In this document: one piece after another, positions 22,100-33,600 of the stretch
Layout of the letters: each line of letters starts with the position of its first letter
Position numbering within the stretch: the stretch's first letter is position 1
From: Hedera helix
Taxonomy: Eukaryota; Streptophyta; Magnoliopsida; Apiales; Araliaceae
Direction: 5' to 3'
Length of the DNA stretch: 64,000 nucleotides
Assembly: GCA_947179155.2 (NCBI GenBank)
Contig: OX359275.1
Span: 513,501-577,500 of the forward strand
Translations under genes and position numbers: made by a program
The notes under the pieces: generated by a model
Told to the model about the DNA's origin: nothing
Databases searched by the model: none
Seen by the model: the letters and a program-made list of their open reading frames with translations, nothing else

Positions 22100-24592
22100 C
22101 TACGTTACTCCTTCCTCTTGAATTTTGACCATTTCATCCATCTTTACTCCATTTATCATAGTCTTGTTAAAACCCCCTTGCAGTGGATATGAAGGTTCTA
22201 CTCCCTCTTCAATGAACATATATTCGAGACGATTAGGGAGAGGCTTCAAATATGGAATGTAATCCTGCAAAACAAAAGATAAAGATTTCTTGTTAGGAAC
22301 TGGTAAGTCAAAATATGGATCATTACCTGTGTTCGGAGAATCATCCACAGCCACAACAGTTTTCTTTAAATCAACACTCAAGACTAACTCCTCTTTCTCT
22401 TTCCCAATATTCGGACTAAATGTCGTTTTCAATTCATCCTTTCCATCAGTTTTAGAAACTTTTGCTGCTAAAGAATCAATCACATCAACGGAGTAAACAG
22501 GATTATGACATTTCATGGCATCAAAAATATTAAACTTAACAATTTCGCCATCAAACTCCATTGTCAGTGTACCACTATGAACATCGATCTTAGTTTTGGA
22601 AGTCTTTAAGAAAGGTCTTCCTAACAAAATAGGAGCATTTTGATCACCGTTTTCCATATCAAGCACATAAAAATCAGCAGGAAAAATTAAATTATCTACT
22701 TGCACAAGAACATCCTCTACTATACCCTTAGGATAAGTGTTAGACCTATCAGCCAACTGAATCACAGTACCAGTTCTATTCAAAGGTTCAAGTTGCAAAG
22801 AAGCATATATAGAATATGACATGACATTAATAGATGCTCCTAAGTCTAACATAGCCTTGTCAAATCTCGTGTCTCCTATCTTACAAGGGATAGTAAACAT
22901 TCCTGGATCTTGGCATTTTGTAGGAAGTTTTCTTTGAATTACGGCAGGCACATTCTTTCCTACTTGTACCTTTTCATATTTTTTAAGTGCTTACTTTCTC
23001 TTGTGTGTACACAATTCTTTAGCAAAGCGAGGTACTTGTTTAATTGCATCTAACAATGGAATTTTTACCTCGCAATTATGAAAAGTCTCAAATAAATCTG
23101 AATTTTTCTCGTATGTCCGTTTCTCTGTTAAAGCAAGAGGGAAAGGGGGTACCGGTTTATACTCAGAGAGCGGTGGAAATTTATGCTTAGGAGTACCATT
23201 TTCGCCTTGAACACTGTCTTCCTCCTTACTGTTGTCTACCTCCTTACTGTTGTCTATTCCTGTTTTGCTTTGCTCTTTCGGCGCAGACTCTATCTTTGTT
23301 GGAGTTTTGATCTCTGTACCGCTTCTCAACGTGATTGCACTAACATTTGCTTTTGGATTCGCCATTGTTTGCGAGGGTATTTTTTCAGAATTTTGCGCCT
23401 TCAATCTATTTATGGCAATTGTCATTTGTCCCATCTGTGTTTCCAAATTCTGCAAATTCGCCTTCGTTTCCTGTTGAAATTGCAAAGTGTGAGTGCTAAT
23501 TTGTTTAACCAAATCCTCTAAAGACACATTAGAATCAGATGATTGGCCCTGTTGTTTGTTAGGATATGGCTGCTTGTATTGTTGGTAGCTTGAGAAGTTT
23601 TGAGTCGCAGACGGATTCCCTTGCGGATTTCCATAGCCGAAATTCGGATTATCTCTCCAACCTGAGTTGTACGTGTTTGCGTAAGGATCATATTTCCTTT
23701 GTGGTTGACCAGGGAAACCACCTACTGCATGTACTTGTTCGCGGGACTCCTCTTGAAGAGTGGGGCACATATCCGTCGGATGTCCTACGACCGCGCAAAT
23801 TCCGCAAGCTTTCACTTGTTGCATATTACCTAGAGCCATTTGACGAACAACGGAGGTTAGACTATCAATTCGTTGCTCAAGTGAAGAAATATTTACCTCA
23901 TTAACATTCTTGGATGAAAAATCAAGCCTAGTACCGAATTGTTGGGAGTTAGCAACCATGTTTGCAATTAAGTTCCTTGCAGCTTCGGGCGTTTTGTCCA
24001 CCAAAGCGCCGCCACTAGCAGCGTCAATCATGCTTCTATCAGTAGACATGAGTCCCTCATAGAAGTATTGGATGAGGAGTTGTTCGCTGATTTGATGGTG
24101 GGGGCAGCGTGCACATAGTTTCTTAAAACGTTCCCAATATTCGTACAAGGATTCTCCATGGTTCTGCCTCACACCACAAATGTCTTTCCTAATATTGGCT
24201 GCCCTTGAAGCTGGAAAATATTTCTCCAAGAATAGTCTTTTCATCTCTTCCCATGTGGTGATGCTTCCGGAGGGTAAGTAGTAGAGCCAATCCTTAGCCA
24301 AATCCTTTAAGGAAAATGGAAAAGCTCTTAGATTGATTTGCTCTTCAGTCACTCAAGAAGGTTTCAGACTTGTGCACACCATATGGAATTCCTTTAAATG
24401 TTTGTGAGGATCTTCACCTGCAAGACCATGAAAATTGGGCAATAGATGGATTAAACCTGATTTTAATACAAAGGAAGTGTTAGCATCTACATTTGGAAAA
24501 ATTATGCTTAAAGGTTGTTGATTCAAATCAGGGGCCGCAAGCTCTTTCAAAGTTCGATTCCTAGCCATGATTTCCATCTTCAACCTGCACAA
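22100..24592 (-). pseudogene. Element C gag-protease, two in-frame stops
   Basis: Reading on the minus strand from 24,592: an N-terminal part ends at a TGA (24,355-24,353); the main Gag runs to a TAA at 22,993-22,991; the protease continues in the same frame to 22,100. Gag has the retrotransposon gag signature (WEEMKRLFLEKYFP, near 24,255-24,210) and a Cys/His motif CGICAVVGHPTDMC (about 23,810). The protease has the Athila-type active site DLGASINVM (about 22,855) and a second block LGRPFLKTSKTKIDV near 22,620. Protein ends after the protease; no polymerase follows. The stops are single base changes, so the copy decayed recently. An alternative reading is that the TAA between Gag and PR is a natural readthrough stop; I cannot exclude that. 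Confidence 0.85.
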
Positions 24593-24690
24593 CTCAAATA
24601 AAATATGAAAACTAGAAAAATAAAAAAACTATGAATAATTACTAAATTAAATTAATATTTATAAAAGCACAAAATTAAATTAAAATCAAT

Positions 24691-24710
24691 TCCCCGGCAA
24701 CGGCGCCAAA
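24691..24710 (-). promoter_or_regulatory. Primer binding site of element C (tRNA-Asp)
   Basis: Minus strand TGGCGCCGTTGCCGGGGA, complementary to the 3' end of plant tRNA-Asp (CCCCGGCAACGGCGCCA). It lies four bases inside the 5' LTR boundary at 24,714. Confidence 0.85.
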
Positions 24711-24713
24711 ATT

Positions 24714-26281
24714 TGGTGTGATGTCGCAAGCACCCAAAAATAAAATCTTACTTTGGAAAAATAAATATGTAGTAGTGTAAGCAAGAGTCGATCCCACAGA
24801 GAATGATTATTTAATTTTATGTTTTTGCAAATAACAACTGGGGGGTTTTTGAAAGAAATAGTTTAAATAAAATTAACTAAAATAATTATGCAAGTAATTT
24901 AATGAAATAAATGATGAGAAAAAGCCTTGGTTTAAGTTAATATCCACCATCAAGAATTTACAACTGATCACTGATGCAAAAATAAATCAATTAATATTTT
25001 AAAGATTCACCGTAGAAAGAACTACTCGCAGGTGGAATAGTTTTTCTCCTCCCTCCTTAATTTTAGATAAGTAGAGTCACTTGGTCTAAATACCCTTACT
25101 AATAAACAACCTCCGGCACTTGCTAAAGATTTAATTTAATAGCAGCATAAAGAATTAGAGAGATCGTTGAACTAAACAACACAAGCCACTTGTTTGCATT
25201 TAATTTAGATGAATATTCTTCCTAAGATAAAATAATCTTTTAATCTGCAAAACAATTATTAAACTTAGTTGCTTCACAAATAGCAGTAGATTAATATGAA
25301 TAATAAACTAGTAGTACTCCTAGTAATTAAACAAATCAATCATAAAATTAAGCATAGAAGAATATTCAATAATCAAAATATAAATTGAACAATTAAAATA
25401 AATTAGATCTCACAGTGTATAAATCTTGATGGCTTCAATCACTTAAACCAAGAAAAAGAATTTAGCTACTCATAAAAATAGAGAACACTAAATAATAGAA
25501 GAGAGAATTTTATTCTAATGAGAGTTATGTATTACAATGTGTATCAAACCCTCTATTTATAGGCTCCATAAACCTCCTAACTTGTCCAAACCCTAATAGG
25601 ATTTACAATTAAAAATAAAAGAAAACTAAAATAATTATTTTCCTAACCCTACTTGGAATTAAAATCCAATTTGGAATCAAATTAATGCTAAAATCGCGAA
25701 ATAATTCTGTTCTCCAGCAATTCTGCGCATCCAAACAAGGCATTACACGCGACAATTGACCAGTCAACGCGCGTTGCCGCTCCGCTGACGTCACCATCTT
25801 CCTCCGCGCATTGCGCGGAAGCTTTCTGCCCATTCGCCAAAACAGCGTCGTTTCCTTTCCTTGTTTACATACAGATGCACGCAATGCGCGGCAACCACAT
25901 TCTGCTTAATTACAAAAATGCCACCGTGCGGTTTAATTACCAAATTGCCATCAGAGTTTGCTGAATTTACAAAAATGCCCCCAAAGCTTATTTTTCCTAC
26001 AAAATCAAATATAAAATAAATAAAAATAATATAAAAAATACAAAAAATCCTAAAAATACATAATAATAAATAAAACGCCTAAAACACTAAAAATAAATAA
26101 AAAATATAAATAAAAAGAAATATAAAAATATTATAAAATTACCTAAATTAACATAAATTAACTAAAATCCTATAAAACCTATTAAAACCAAAATAAGCTA
26201 AATAATTAAACATTTAAGCACACAATAAATATAAAAACTAAGTATTAGGGCATAAAAATATCGTATAATTTAACCCTATCA
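24714..26281 (-). repeat. Element C 5' LTR (1,568 bp)
   Basis: Near-identical to 19,171-20,739. TATA box on the minus strand at 25,561-25,554; TGACGTCA at 25,786-25,793. Confidence 0.9.
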
Positions 26282-26286
26282 ATCTC

Positions 26287-26415
26287 CAAAAATACACAAC
26301 ATGATGAATCTCCCCGATTCATCTCCTAACGCACTCGATATGAGTTTAATACTAAAGTTATAACTTTAGGTTTCGCAAATTCTAACGTTTCTAACCTACA
26401 ACTCTGATACCAACC
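26287..26415 (-). other. Element B leader and PBS
   Basis: The PBS TGGTATCAGAG (26,413-26,403, minus strand) is followed by leader sequence alignable with A's 3,080-3,190, including hairpin GATGAATC / GATTCATC (26,323-26,303). The leader continues at 19,165 on the other side of element C. Confidence 0.75.
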
Positions 26416-29400
26416 TGTGACGACCCCAAATCCGGGTTCCATAACCTCGAGTTTGGTTCTCACTATTCAACACATTACTAACAATTAAATACATACATTG
26501 CATTTAAATATCGCGGAATAATACATATTGGTTCCCTTACAAAAAGGTTACAATACCAGGGTCTATTAACCTTAACATAAACAGTTCCTATCATAAGGAA
26601 TTACAAAAGGTTTAACAACAGTAAACACAAATTTAAGCATCTAATTAGCATGCATAAACTAACTTAAGCTCTGGCCTTTCCTTTTCCCTTATCCTTCTTT
26701 GACCAATCAGGATTATCTGAAAAATGGTTCATGAAATAGCAAGAATGAGCAACTAGTTTGCTCAGCAAGTTTAGAACAATCATATAGATTTAATATATCA
26801 TGAATGAATGGGAAATGTCATCAATGGTTCAACAATAGATATAACAATTGTGAATGAAACAGGATTCAAATTTTAATAAACAGAATATTTGAATCTTAAA
26901 ATGCTGAAAGGTCACTAAGGACCCTGAACTAACGAGGGTATAATAGAGTTTCCTCTGACCCTTTGAGTTGTTTGGTTTTCAAGGGGATCAGCCTATTCAA
27001 CCCGCTGTATATGCATTACATTTAGTCACTGGCGCCCAAAGTCGGTTTCCCGACACAAAATCCCCTAATTTAGGGTTGTTCAATTCTCAGACTTAATATA
27101 AGAAATCCACACCCAACAATGGTTTGGATAAGCTTTTAAAAGTATTCAAGTATTGAATTTATAAACGTAATATCTAGCTGAACTATTAGCTTTTGACATT
27201 TTTAGTACAATTCATGAATCAAGAACTAATAAGCTTCAAGTGCACTAAGTGTGATTTTATAAACAATATGGATGTGGAATAATTTTAAATAATTAAACCA
27301 CTTCAAGCTTTGACAATAAATACAAGTATAGAAACTTGTTCAACAATAAATGAGTAGGGTTAGAGAACTTGTCTATCTGCTCAGCTACAATAAATGTCTA
27401 GCTTTAACTAACTTGCTTTGAAAGACCTAACATTAATAAAGTCGGTCTAATAATTAGTACGGCGTATTTGCATAACTATACGCTTAATAATGAACTTATT
27501 TACCACATAAGTACTAACACATAAATTACATTAGTCAAAACAATATTATTAACCTTATAGACCCTCAATCATATTAGGTTAATAATTTAATAAGTTAGAA
27601 ATATTTTTCTTAAGTGTTGGACACTTATTAAACCCTTAAACAACTTATTACAATTGTTTAATTAAATCATAATTAAATTCAATTTATTTTATTAACTCAA
27701 TCTCTATTTAATTACTATTTAATCTTGATTAAATAAAAATTAATTAATTAACTCTAGTTATTATTTAAAATAAATAATAACTAATTGTACTTACTTATTA
27801 TTTACTTATAATTAAATAATAAATAATTATTGACTTAATTTTAACCTTCTTTAATTTAATATTAATCAACCCATAATTAACTAAGTAATTAACCTTAGTT
27901 ATTATTTAATTTAAGGAAATTAAATAATAGTTTACTAATCTTAATCCTCTTTAATTATTATTTAATGTCAATTAAATAATAATTAATTATTTAATTAATT
28001 TTAATTATTATTTAAGGTTAAATAATAATCAAATCATTCTTATTTATTATTTAAATTAAATAATAAATTATTACTCTAATAACTTAATTTCCATTAATCG
28101 TTATTTAATGCTAATTAAATAATAATTAATTACTTAATTATCCTCATTTATTATTTAATAATAAATAATTAATTTATAAATTTTATCTCTCTTTAAGTAT
28201 TATTTAATAGGAATTAAATAATAATTGCTAAGTTATCACCTTTATTTATTATTAAAATTTAAAATAATAAATAAATAATAAATTTATTTAACTTAACCAT
28301 GATTAGCTAACTAGATTAATATTTAAAATATTTAAATATTAAACTTAATGAAAAATATCCTCCCCAATATTATTTTTATATTATTATTATTTTTGTTATA
28401 ATTTTAAATTAATTTTCAAATATTTAAATTAATTAAAATTAACCCGAATGGCATTTTCGTAAATAAGTTGAAAACTGATTCGAGGGCGAAATGGTAATTC
28501 TGCCAAGAAAAACACGCAGGGGCATTTTGCTAATTTCGCGGAAACTGGTGCTCGCGCAATGCGCGCTTTAGGCTGAACCAGGACCAAAACGGTGCCGTTT
28601 TGGAGTCACTGCTTTGGCTTCCGCGCGTACGCGCGGCGTAATTTTTTTTTTCTGAGGCTAAACGACGTCGTTTTGTCTCCGCGTCCGACTGCCAAAAGCG
28701 CTTGCGCGCATTGCGCGGAAAACTTTTTTTTTTTTCTTTTTCTTTTTAGCAGATTGTGAACAGTAACCGGCTATACACACTTCAATTAAAATTATACCTT
28801 CAATAAATCTTTAACTCCTCAATAAAAATTCAAAAAAATTACCAATTATCTTATATTAATTTATAACATGAAAAAATAATTTTTCATGATTTAATATCGT
28901 TATTTTTTTATAAAAAATTTTACATCACATAAACTACCACAAATCATAACTTTTTGTGTATCACTCCATTTTGAGTGATTCAAACTTTGTTTTTCTCATG
29001 ATTTAATGTTCTATAATATTAGAACATCAAACCTAAGTTTTATAAAAATATTTTTGGACATAAATTCTAAAACTTGTTTACACACTATTAAACACATATT
29101 TTAGCATATAAAATATACCAAAATACAAACCAAACATATTAAACTCAAGCATGGCATAAATATTACCACTACACATTAATAACCATATTAACATGTTTAT
29201 ACTAACATGATGATTTATTTAATTTAAAAACAAAACTTCATTTAAAATAACCATACCTTGATTTAATGGCTATTCTTCTTTTTCTTCCAAAATAAGTGGT
29301 GAATCTTGAAGACATAAATCAAGAACTCCTTCTCTTCTCTTGGTATTTTGCTCTCAATATTTTCTTACACTTACAAATGCTCTCTAGCTCTCTCTTTAGT

Positions 29401-30319
29401 TTGAAAATAAAAGATGAGAAATGATTTACAAAAACTACTAAATTGTAAGTATACTTACAATGACATAGATATAAAATCTATATCTATCAAATTTCCATAA
29501 TGAGGGTGGTTGGAGACTTGTGCAAGAAATCTAGCTAAGTACAAAGTTGGTGAAAAGAAGCATGGTTTCGTGTACTACAAAAAAATAAAACAAGCAATCC
29601 TTTTATTAAATAAATGAAAAATAAAATAAAACAAAACCTCACTTTTTCTCTCTCAACCAACATGGTCGGCTGGTGACATCCTTCATGTCCCAAAATTAGA
29701 GTCACTTCCACTTTTTAATTAATTAATAAGTTATTTAATTGTTTTTTCAAATGGGCCAAGTATTGGGCTTTATTTAAAATACCAATTGGGCTCCTATTAA
29801 ATTGTTTGGGCTACTAAATTGTCAAATTTTATTATTCTAAACTTGGGCTACTAATTGACCCATGTTGGGCTAATTTAATAATTTACACATTAATTATTCA
29901 ATCAATGGTTAAATAAATAATTAGATTGAATAAATAATTAAATATTCTAACCCATAAGTATTAAATTACTAAATGGACTAATAAATATTATTATTAATAT
30001 TTCACATTATTTACATTAATTAATAATCATATTAATTATTTTATTATATTTAATTCACTCATTATATTCAATTTAATTGAATATTCAATTAATAGGAAAC
30101 TTATCAATTATTTTGATATTAAAATTTTAGGGTTTGTTCACTAATTTAATAACATATTAGTGACCCCCTTTAATTAATTTTAGTAATTAATTACATAATT
30201 ATTTAATCACATAATTAATTACTCACATAAAAAGATTTAAATAATCTCGTAAAACTAACTCGTTGGAAATTAAATTAATAATTTAATTCATAAAGACGTG
30301 GAAATTCTAGGACATTACA
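26416..30319 (-). repeat. Element B 5' LTR (3,904 bp)
   Basis: On the minus strand TGTAATGTCC (30,319) to GGGTCGTCACA (26,416). In reading order it contains a low-complexity AT-rich U3, a purine-rich segment near 29,400-29,340, a GC-rich palindrome cluster (28,550-28,735), a long AT-rich array of ATTATTTAA/TTAAATAAT dyads (27,600-28,320), and a GAGC...GCTC dyad with TTTTTCAG near 26,768-26,717. No genes. Confidence 0.9.
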
Positions 30320-30582
30320 GGTTACGTATGTCGCTTTCTATATCCGACAACAATTCGTTGTGGGGGTCCACCATTATTTTGTTATTTCGGCGCCGTCGTA
30401 CGAAACGAATATTCCCCGACAAAACGAATATTCCCCGACCAAACGAATATTGTCCGAAATAATAAAATTTGCACATAACATCCTTAACTCTTAACCTTAT
30501 CAATTTAACCACCTACTGTTTCAGGAAAAATATATATGAAGAAAAATTAAATTTTGTAGTTCATAAAATTCGGGGTCTTACA
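30320..30582 (-). repeat. Element D 3' LTR, first 263 bp
   Basis: Matches 37,531-37,794 with about 14 differences (about 5%). It contains repeats of CGAATATTCCCCGAC (about 30,409-30,460). The rest of this LTR should lie beyond element B, left of the window. Confidence 0.85.
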
Positions 30583-30604
30583 ACCTCCCCTCCTTATGAA
30601 ATTT

Positions 30605-33600
30605 CGTCCTCGAAATTGACGTACCTGGCATTTCGAAGAGATAAGGATACTTAGATTTCATCTCAGATTCTAGCTCCCAGGTCATTTCCTCAGTATCTTG
30701 GTTTCTCCATAAAACCTTAACTTGAGGTATACCTTTGAGCGTAGGATCTGCTCCTTCTTATCTAAGATCTTGACAAGTACCTCCTCGTACGTTAAATCCT
30801 CTGCTATAACGCCCGGTTCTAATTTAATGACGTGGTTTGGGTCCTTCACATATTTACGTAACATAGATATATGAAAAACGTTATGGATGCGAGACATACT
30901 TGGTGGTAGGGCTAGTCTGTAGGCTACGGTTCCTACTCAATCGAGAATTTCAAATGGGCCAATAAATCGTGAGTTGAGTTTTCCTCTCTTTTCGAATCTC
31001 GTAACTCCTTTCCATGGAGAAACACGTAAGAATACATGATCTCCGACGTTGAATCTCTCATCTCTCCGATGAAGATCAGCATAATTCTTTTGTCGTTCTT
31101 GCGTGGTCTGTATTCGTTGTCGAATCATTTGGATCTTTTCTGTTATCAAGCGTACCAACTCGGGTCCCAACAACTTTGCTTCTCTTACCTCATTCCAACA
31201 TACTGGAGAGCGACACTTTCGTCCATACAAAGCCTCAAATGGAGTCATGCCAATGCTTTCTTGGTAATTGTTGTTGTAGGAGAATTCAACCAATGGCAAA
31301 TACTTGTCCAAACTTCCTTTGAAGTCTAGCACGAAAAGTCTTAAAAGATCTTCGAGAGTCTGAATCGTCCTTTCAGATTGTCCGTCCGTTTGAGGATGGT
31401 ATGCAAAACTAAATCGTAGCTCGGTGCCCATAACTTTTTGTAGACTGATCCAATAGCGTGAAGTGAATCTAGGATCTCAATCAGAAACTATGGAAACTGG
31501 CATGCCATGCAATTTTACAATATCATTTACGTACATACCGGCCAGACGCTCGAGTGAAAAGTTTTCTCTTATAGGCAAGAAATGAGCGAACTTGGTCAAT
31601 CTATATACGATGACCCAAATCGCATCAAATCTTTGAGAAACTTTGGGAAGACCCGTCACGAAGTCCATAGTGATGCGTTCTCACTTCCATTCTGGAATTT
31701 TGAGTGACTGCAATGGACCCTTAGGCACTTGATGCTCTGTTTTGACACATTGACAAGTTAAGCACCTTGAGATGAACTCTGCAATCTCCCTCTTCATATT
31801 GTTCCACCAAAATGTATGTCGAAGATCACGATATATTTTGGTACTTCCCGGGTGAATTGCAAACGGTGTGTTGTGTGCCTCCATCATGATTTTATGTTTC
31901 AATTCAGGGTCGTTAGGAACACAGAGTCGAGAGTTGAGTCTAACTATTCCTTTCTTGTCGATTCTTGCTTCTGGAATAGTACCTTCTTGTACTTTCTTCA
32001 TCATACTCATCATTTCCGGATCCGTAGCTTGAGCAGCTTTAATTTTATCAATTAAAGCTGGTTCTACTTGTACGTGCGCAATCTTCATGTGGGTCCCTGG
32101 TGGCTTTAACTCTATCTCCATCTTTTGTAAGTCGTACAAAATACATTTCTACGTAGTCACCATTACACTTGTACTCGCATATGATTTTCTGCTTAAAGTA
32201 TCAGCTACAACGTTTGCTTTTCCTGGGTGGTACTGGATGGTGTGGTCGTAATCCTTTAACAGCTCAAGCCAACGTCATTGTCGCATGTTGAGTTCCTTCT
32301 GGGTAAAGAAATACTTGAGGCTTTTGTGATCCGTGAAGATTTTCACTTTCTCCTCGTACAAGTAATGCCTCCAGATTTTCAATGCAAAAACAACTGTTGC
32401 CAACTCTAAATCATGAGTAGGATAATTTTTCTCATACTCTTTGAGTTGTCGAGAGGCATAGGCTATAACTTTTTCATGTTGCATAAGTACACAGCCTAGA
32501 CCTTTGCCTGAAACATCGTTGTAGATAACAAATTCCCCCGATCCTGATGGTATAGTCAGAACATGAGCTGAAATAAGTCTCTTCTTAAGTTCTTGAAAAC
32601 TCTTCTCGCATTCCTCGTTCCATATGAATTTTGTGCTTTTCCGAGTCAGCTGAGTTAATGGAGTGGCGATTCGAGAAAATCCTTCCACGAATCTCTGATA
32701 ATAACCAGCTAAGCCCAGAAAACTTTGGACTTCAGTTACTGACCGAGGTTGCTCCCAATTTAATATTGCTTCAATCTTTGCAGGATCAACTGATATTCCC
32801 TGACTGAAAATCACATGCCCAAGGAACGTGACTTCCTTAAGCCAAAACTCACACTTCTTCAGCTTGTCATACAACTTGTTCTCACGTAGCTTTTGGAGTA
32901 TTAATCTTAGGTGTTGTTCATGATCCTCACGACTCTTGGAGTATATGAGAATGTCATCAGCTTTAACTTTTAATTGATGATATCCAGAGCGGAGATCAAT
33001 CTTTGAGAAATGTTGAGCACCCTGCAATTGATCAAACATGTCATCAATTCGAGGTAACGGGTACCTGTTTTTTATGGTGACATGATTTAACTCTTGGTAG
33101 TCAATACACAATCTCATACTCATGTCCTTCTTCTTGACAAAAAGAACAGGGGCACCCCAAGGCGATTCAATCAGACGAATGAAACCAATAGCTAACAATT
33201 CCTGTAGTTGGACATTTAGCTCTTGAAGTTCAATAGGAGTCATTCGGTATGGGGCTTTGAAAATAGGCTTGGTACCGGGTTCAAGATCAATAAAGAATTC
33301 AATTTCCCAATTTGGAGGTAAGCCAGGAAGTTCATCTGGAAAAATATCAGAAAACTCATTAACAATATGAATATCATTCAAGTTTAACACATCATTGTTC
33401 AAGTTAGTGACATGAGCTAAAAATGTTTGACATCCATTTTTCAATAAACAAGTGGCTTTATGGCTAGAAATGACAGTTATGAATTTCAATAGTTTGATGG
33501 TTTGAATTTGTATGACAGGTTGATTAGGAATATGAAAACTAATGATCTTTTGAAATAAATCAATTTTAGCATGATGATTAGTCAACCAATCAATTCCTAA

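Larger units (their letters stand above)
19171..26281 (-). mobile_element. Element C: Athila-like GAG-PR retrotransposon without polymerase (TR-GAG type)
   Basis: Complete, 7.1 kb, with 5-bp TSD. LTRs 19,171-20,739 and 24,714-26,281 differ at roughly 20 positions (about 1.2%). On the minus strand the LTR reads TGATAGGG...CATCACACCA. The PBS matches tRNA-Asp, used by Athila/Tat-type elements. The internal region encodes only Gag and a protease. No reverse transcriptase, RNase H or integrase motif was found in the remaining 1.4 kb. Such terminal-repeat GAG-only elements are known non-autonomous plant retrotransposons that rely on enzymes of a partner element. Confidence 0.88.
12647..30319 (-). 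mobile_element. Element B: Tekay-like Ty3/Gypsy retrotransposon carrying nested elements
   Basis: Reads on the minus strand: 5' LTR 30,319-26,416 (3,904 bp), PBS, leader, ORF0, gag-pol, PPT, then the 3' LTR split into 13,294-12,647 and 658-1. Element C (19,171-26,281) interrupts its leader and element A its 3' LTR. B itself lies inside D's 3' LTR: D sequence resumes at 30,320 with GGTTA, the expected right-hand target-site copy, and the left copy is outside the window. It is the same family as A but diverged; their LTR ends and ORFs align clearly. Confidence 0.88.

Noticed and set aside
23183..23904. Plus-strand frames antisense to element C gag
   Set aside because: Shadows of the minus-strand gag frame; no independent signals.
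27491..28320. Regular AT dyads considered as a CRISPR-like or satellite array
   Set aside because: Units are irregular and lack unique spacers. They are part of element B's LTR in a eukaryotic genome.
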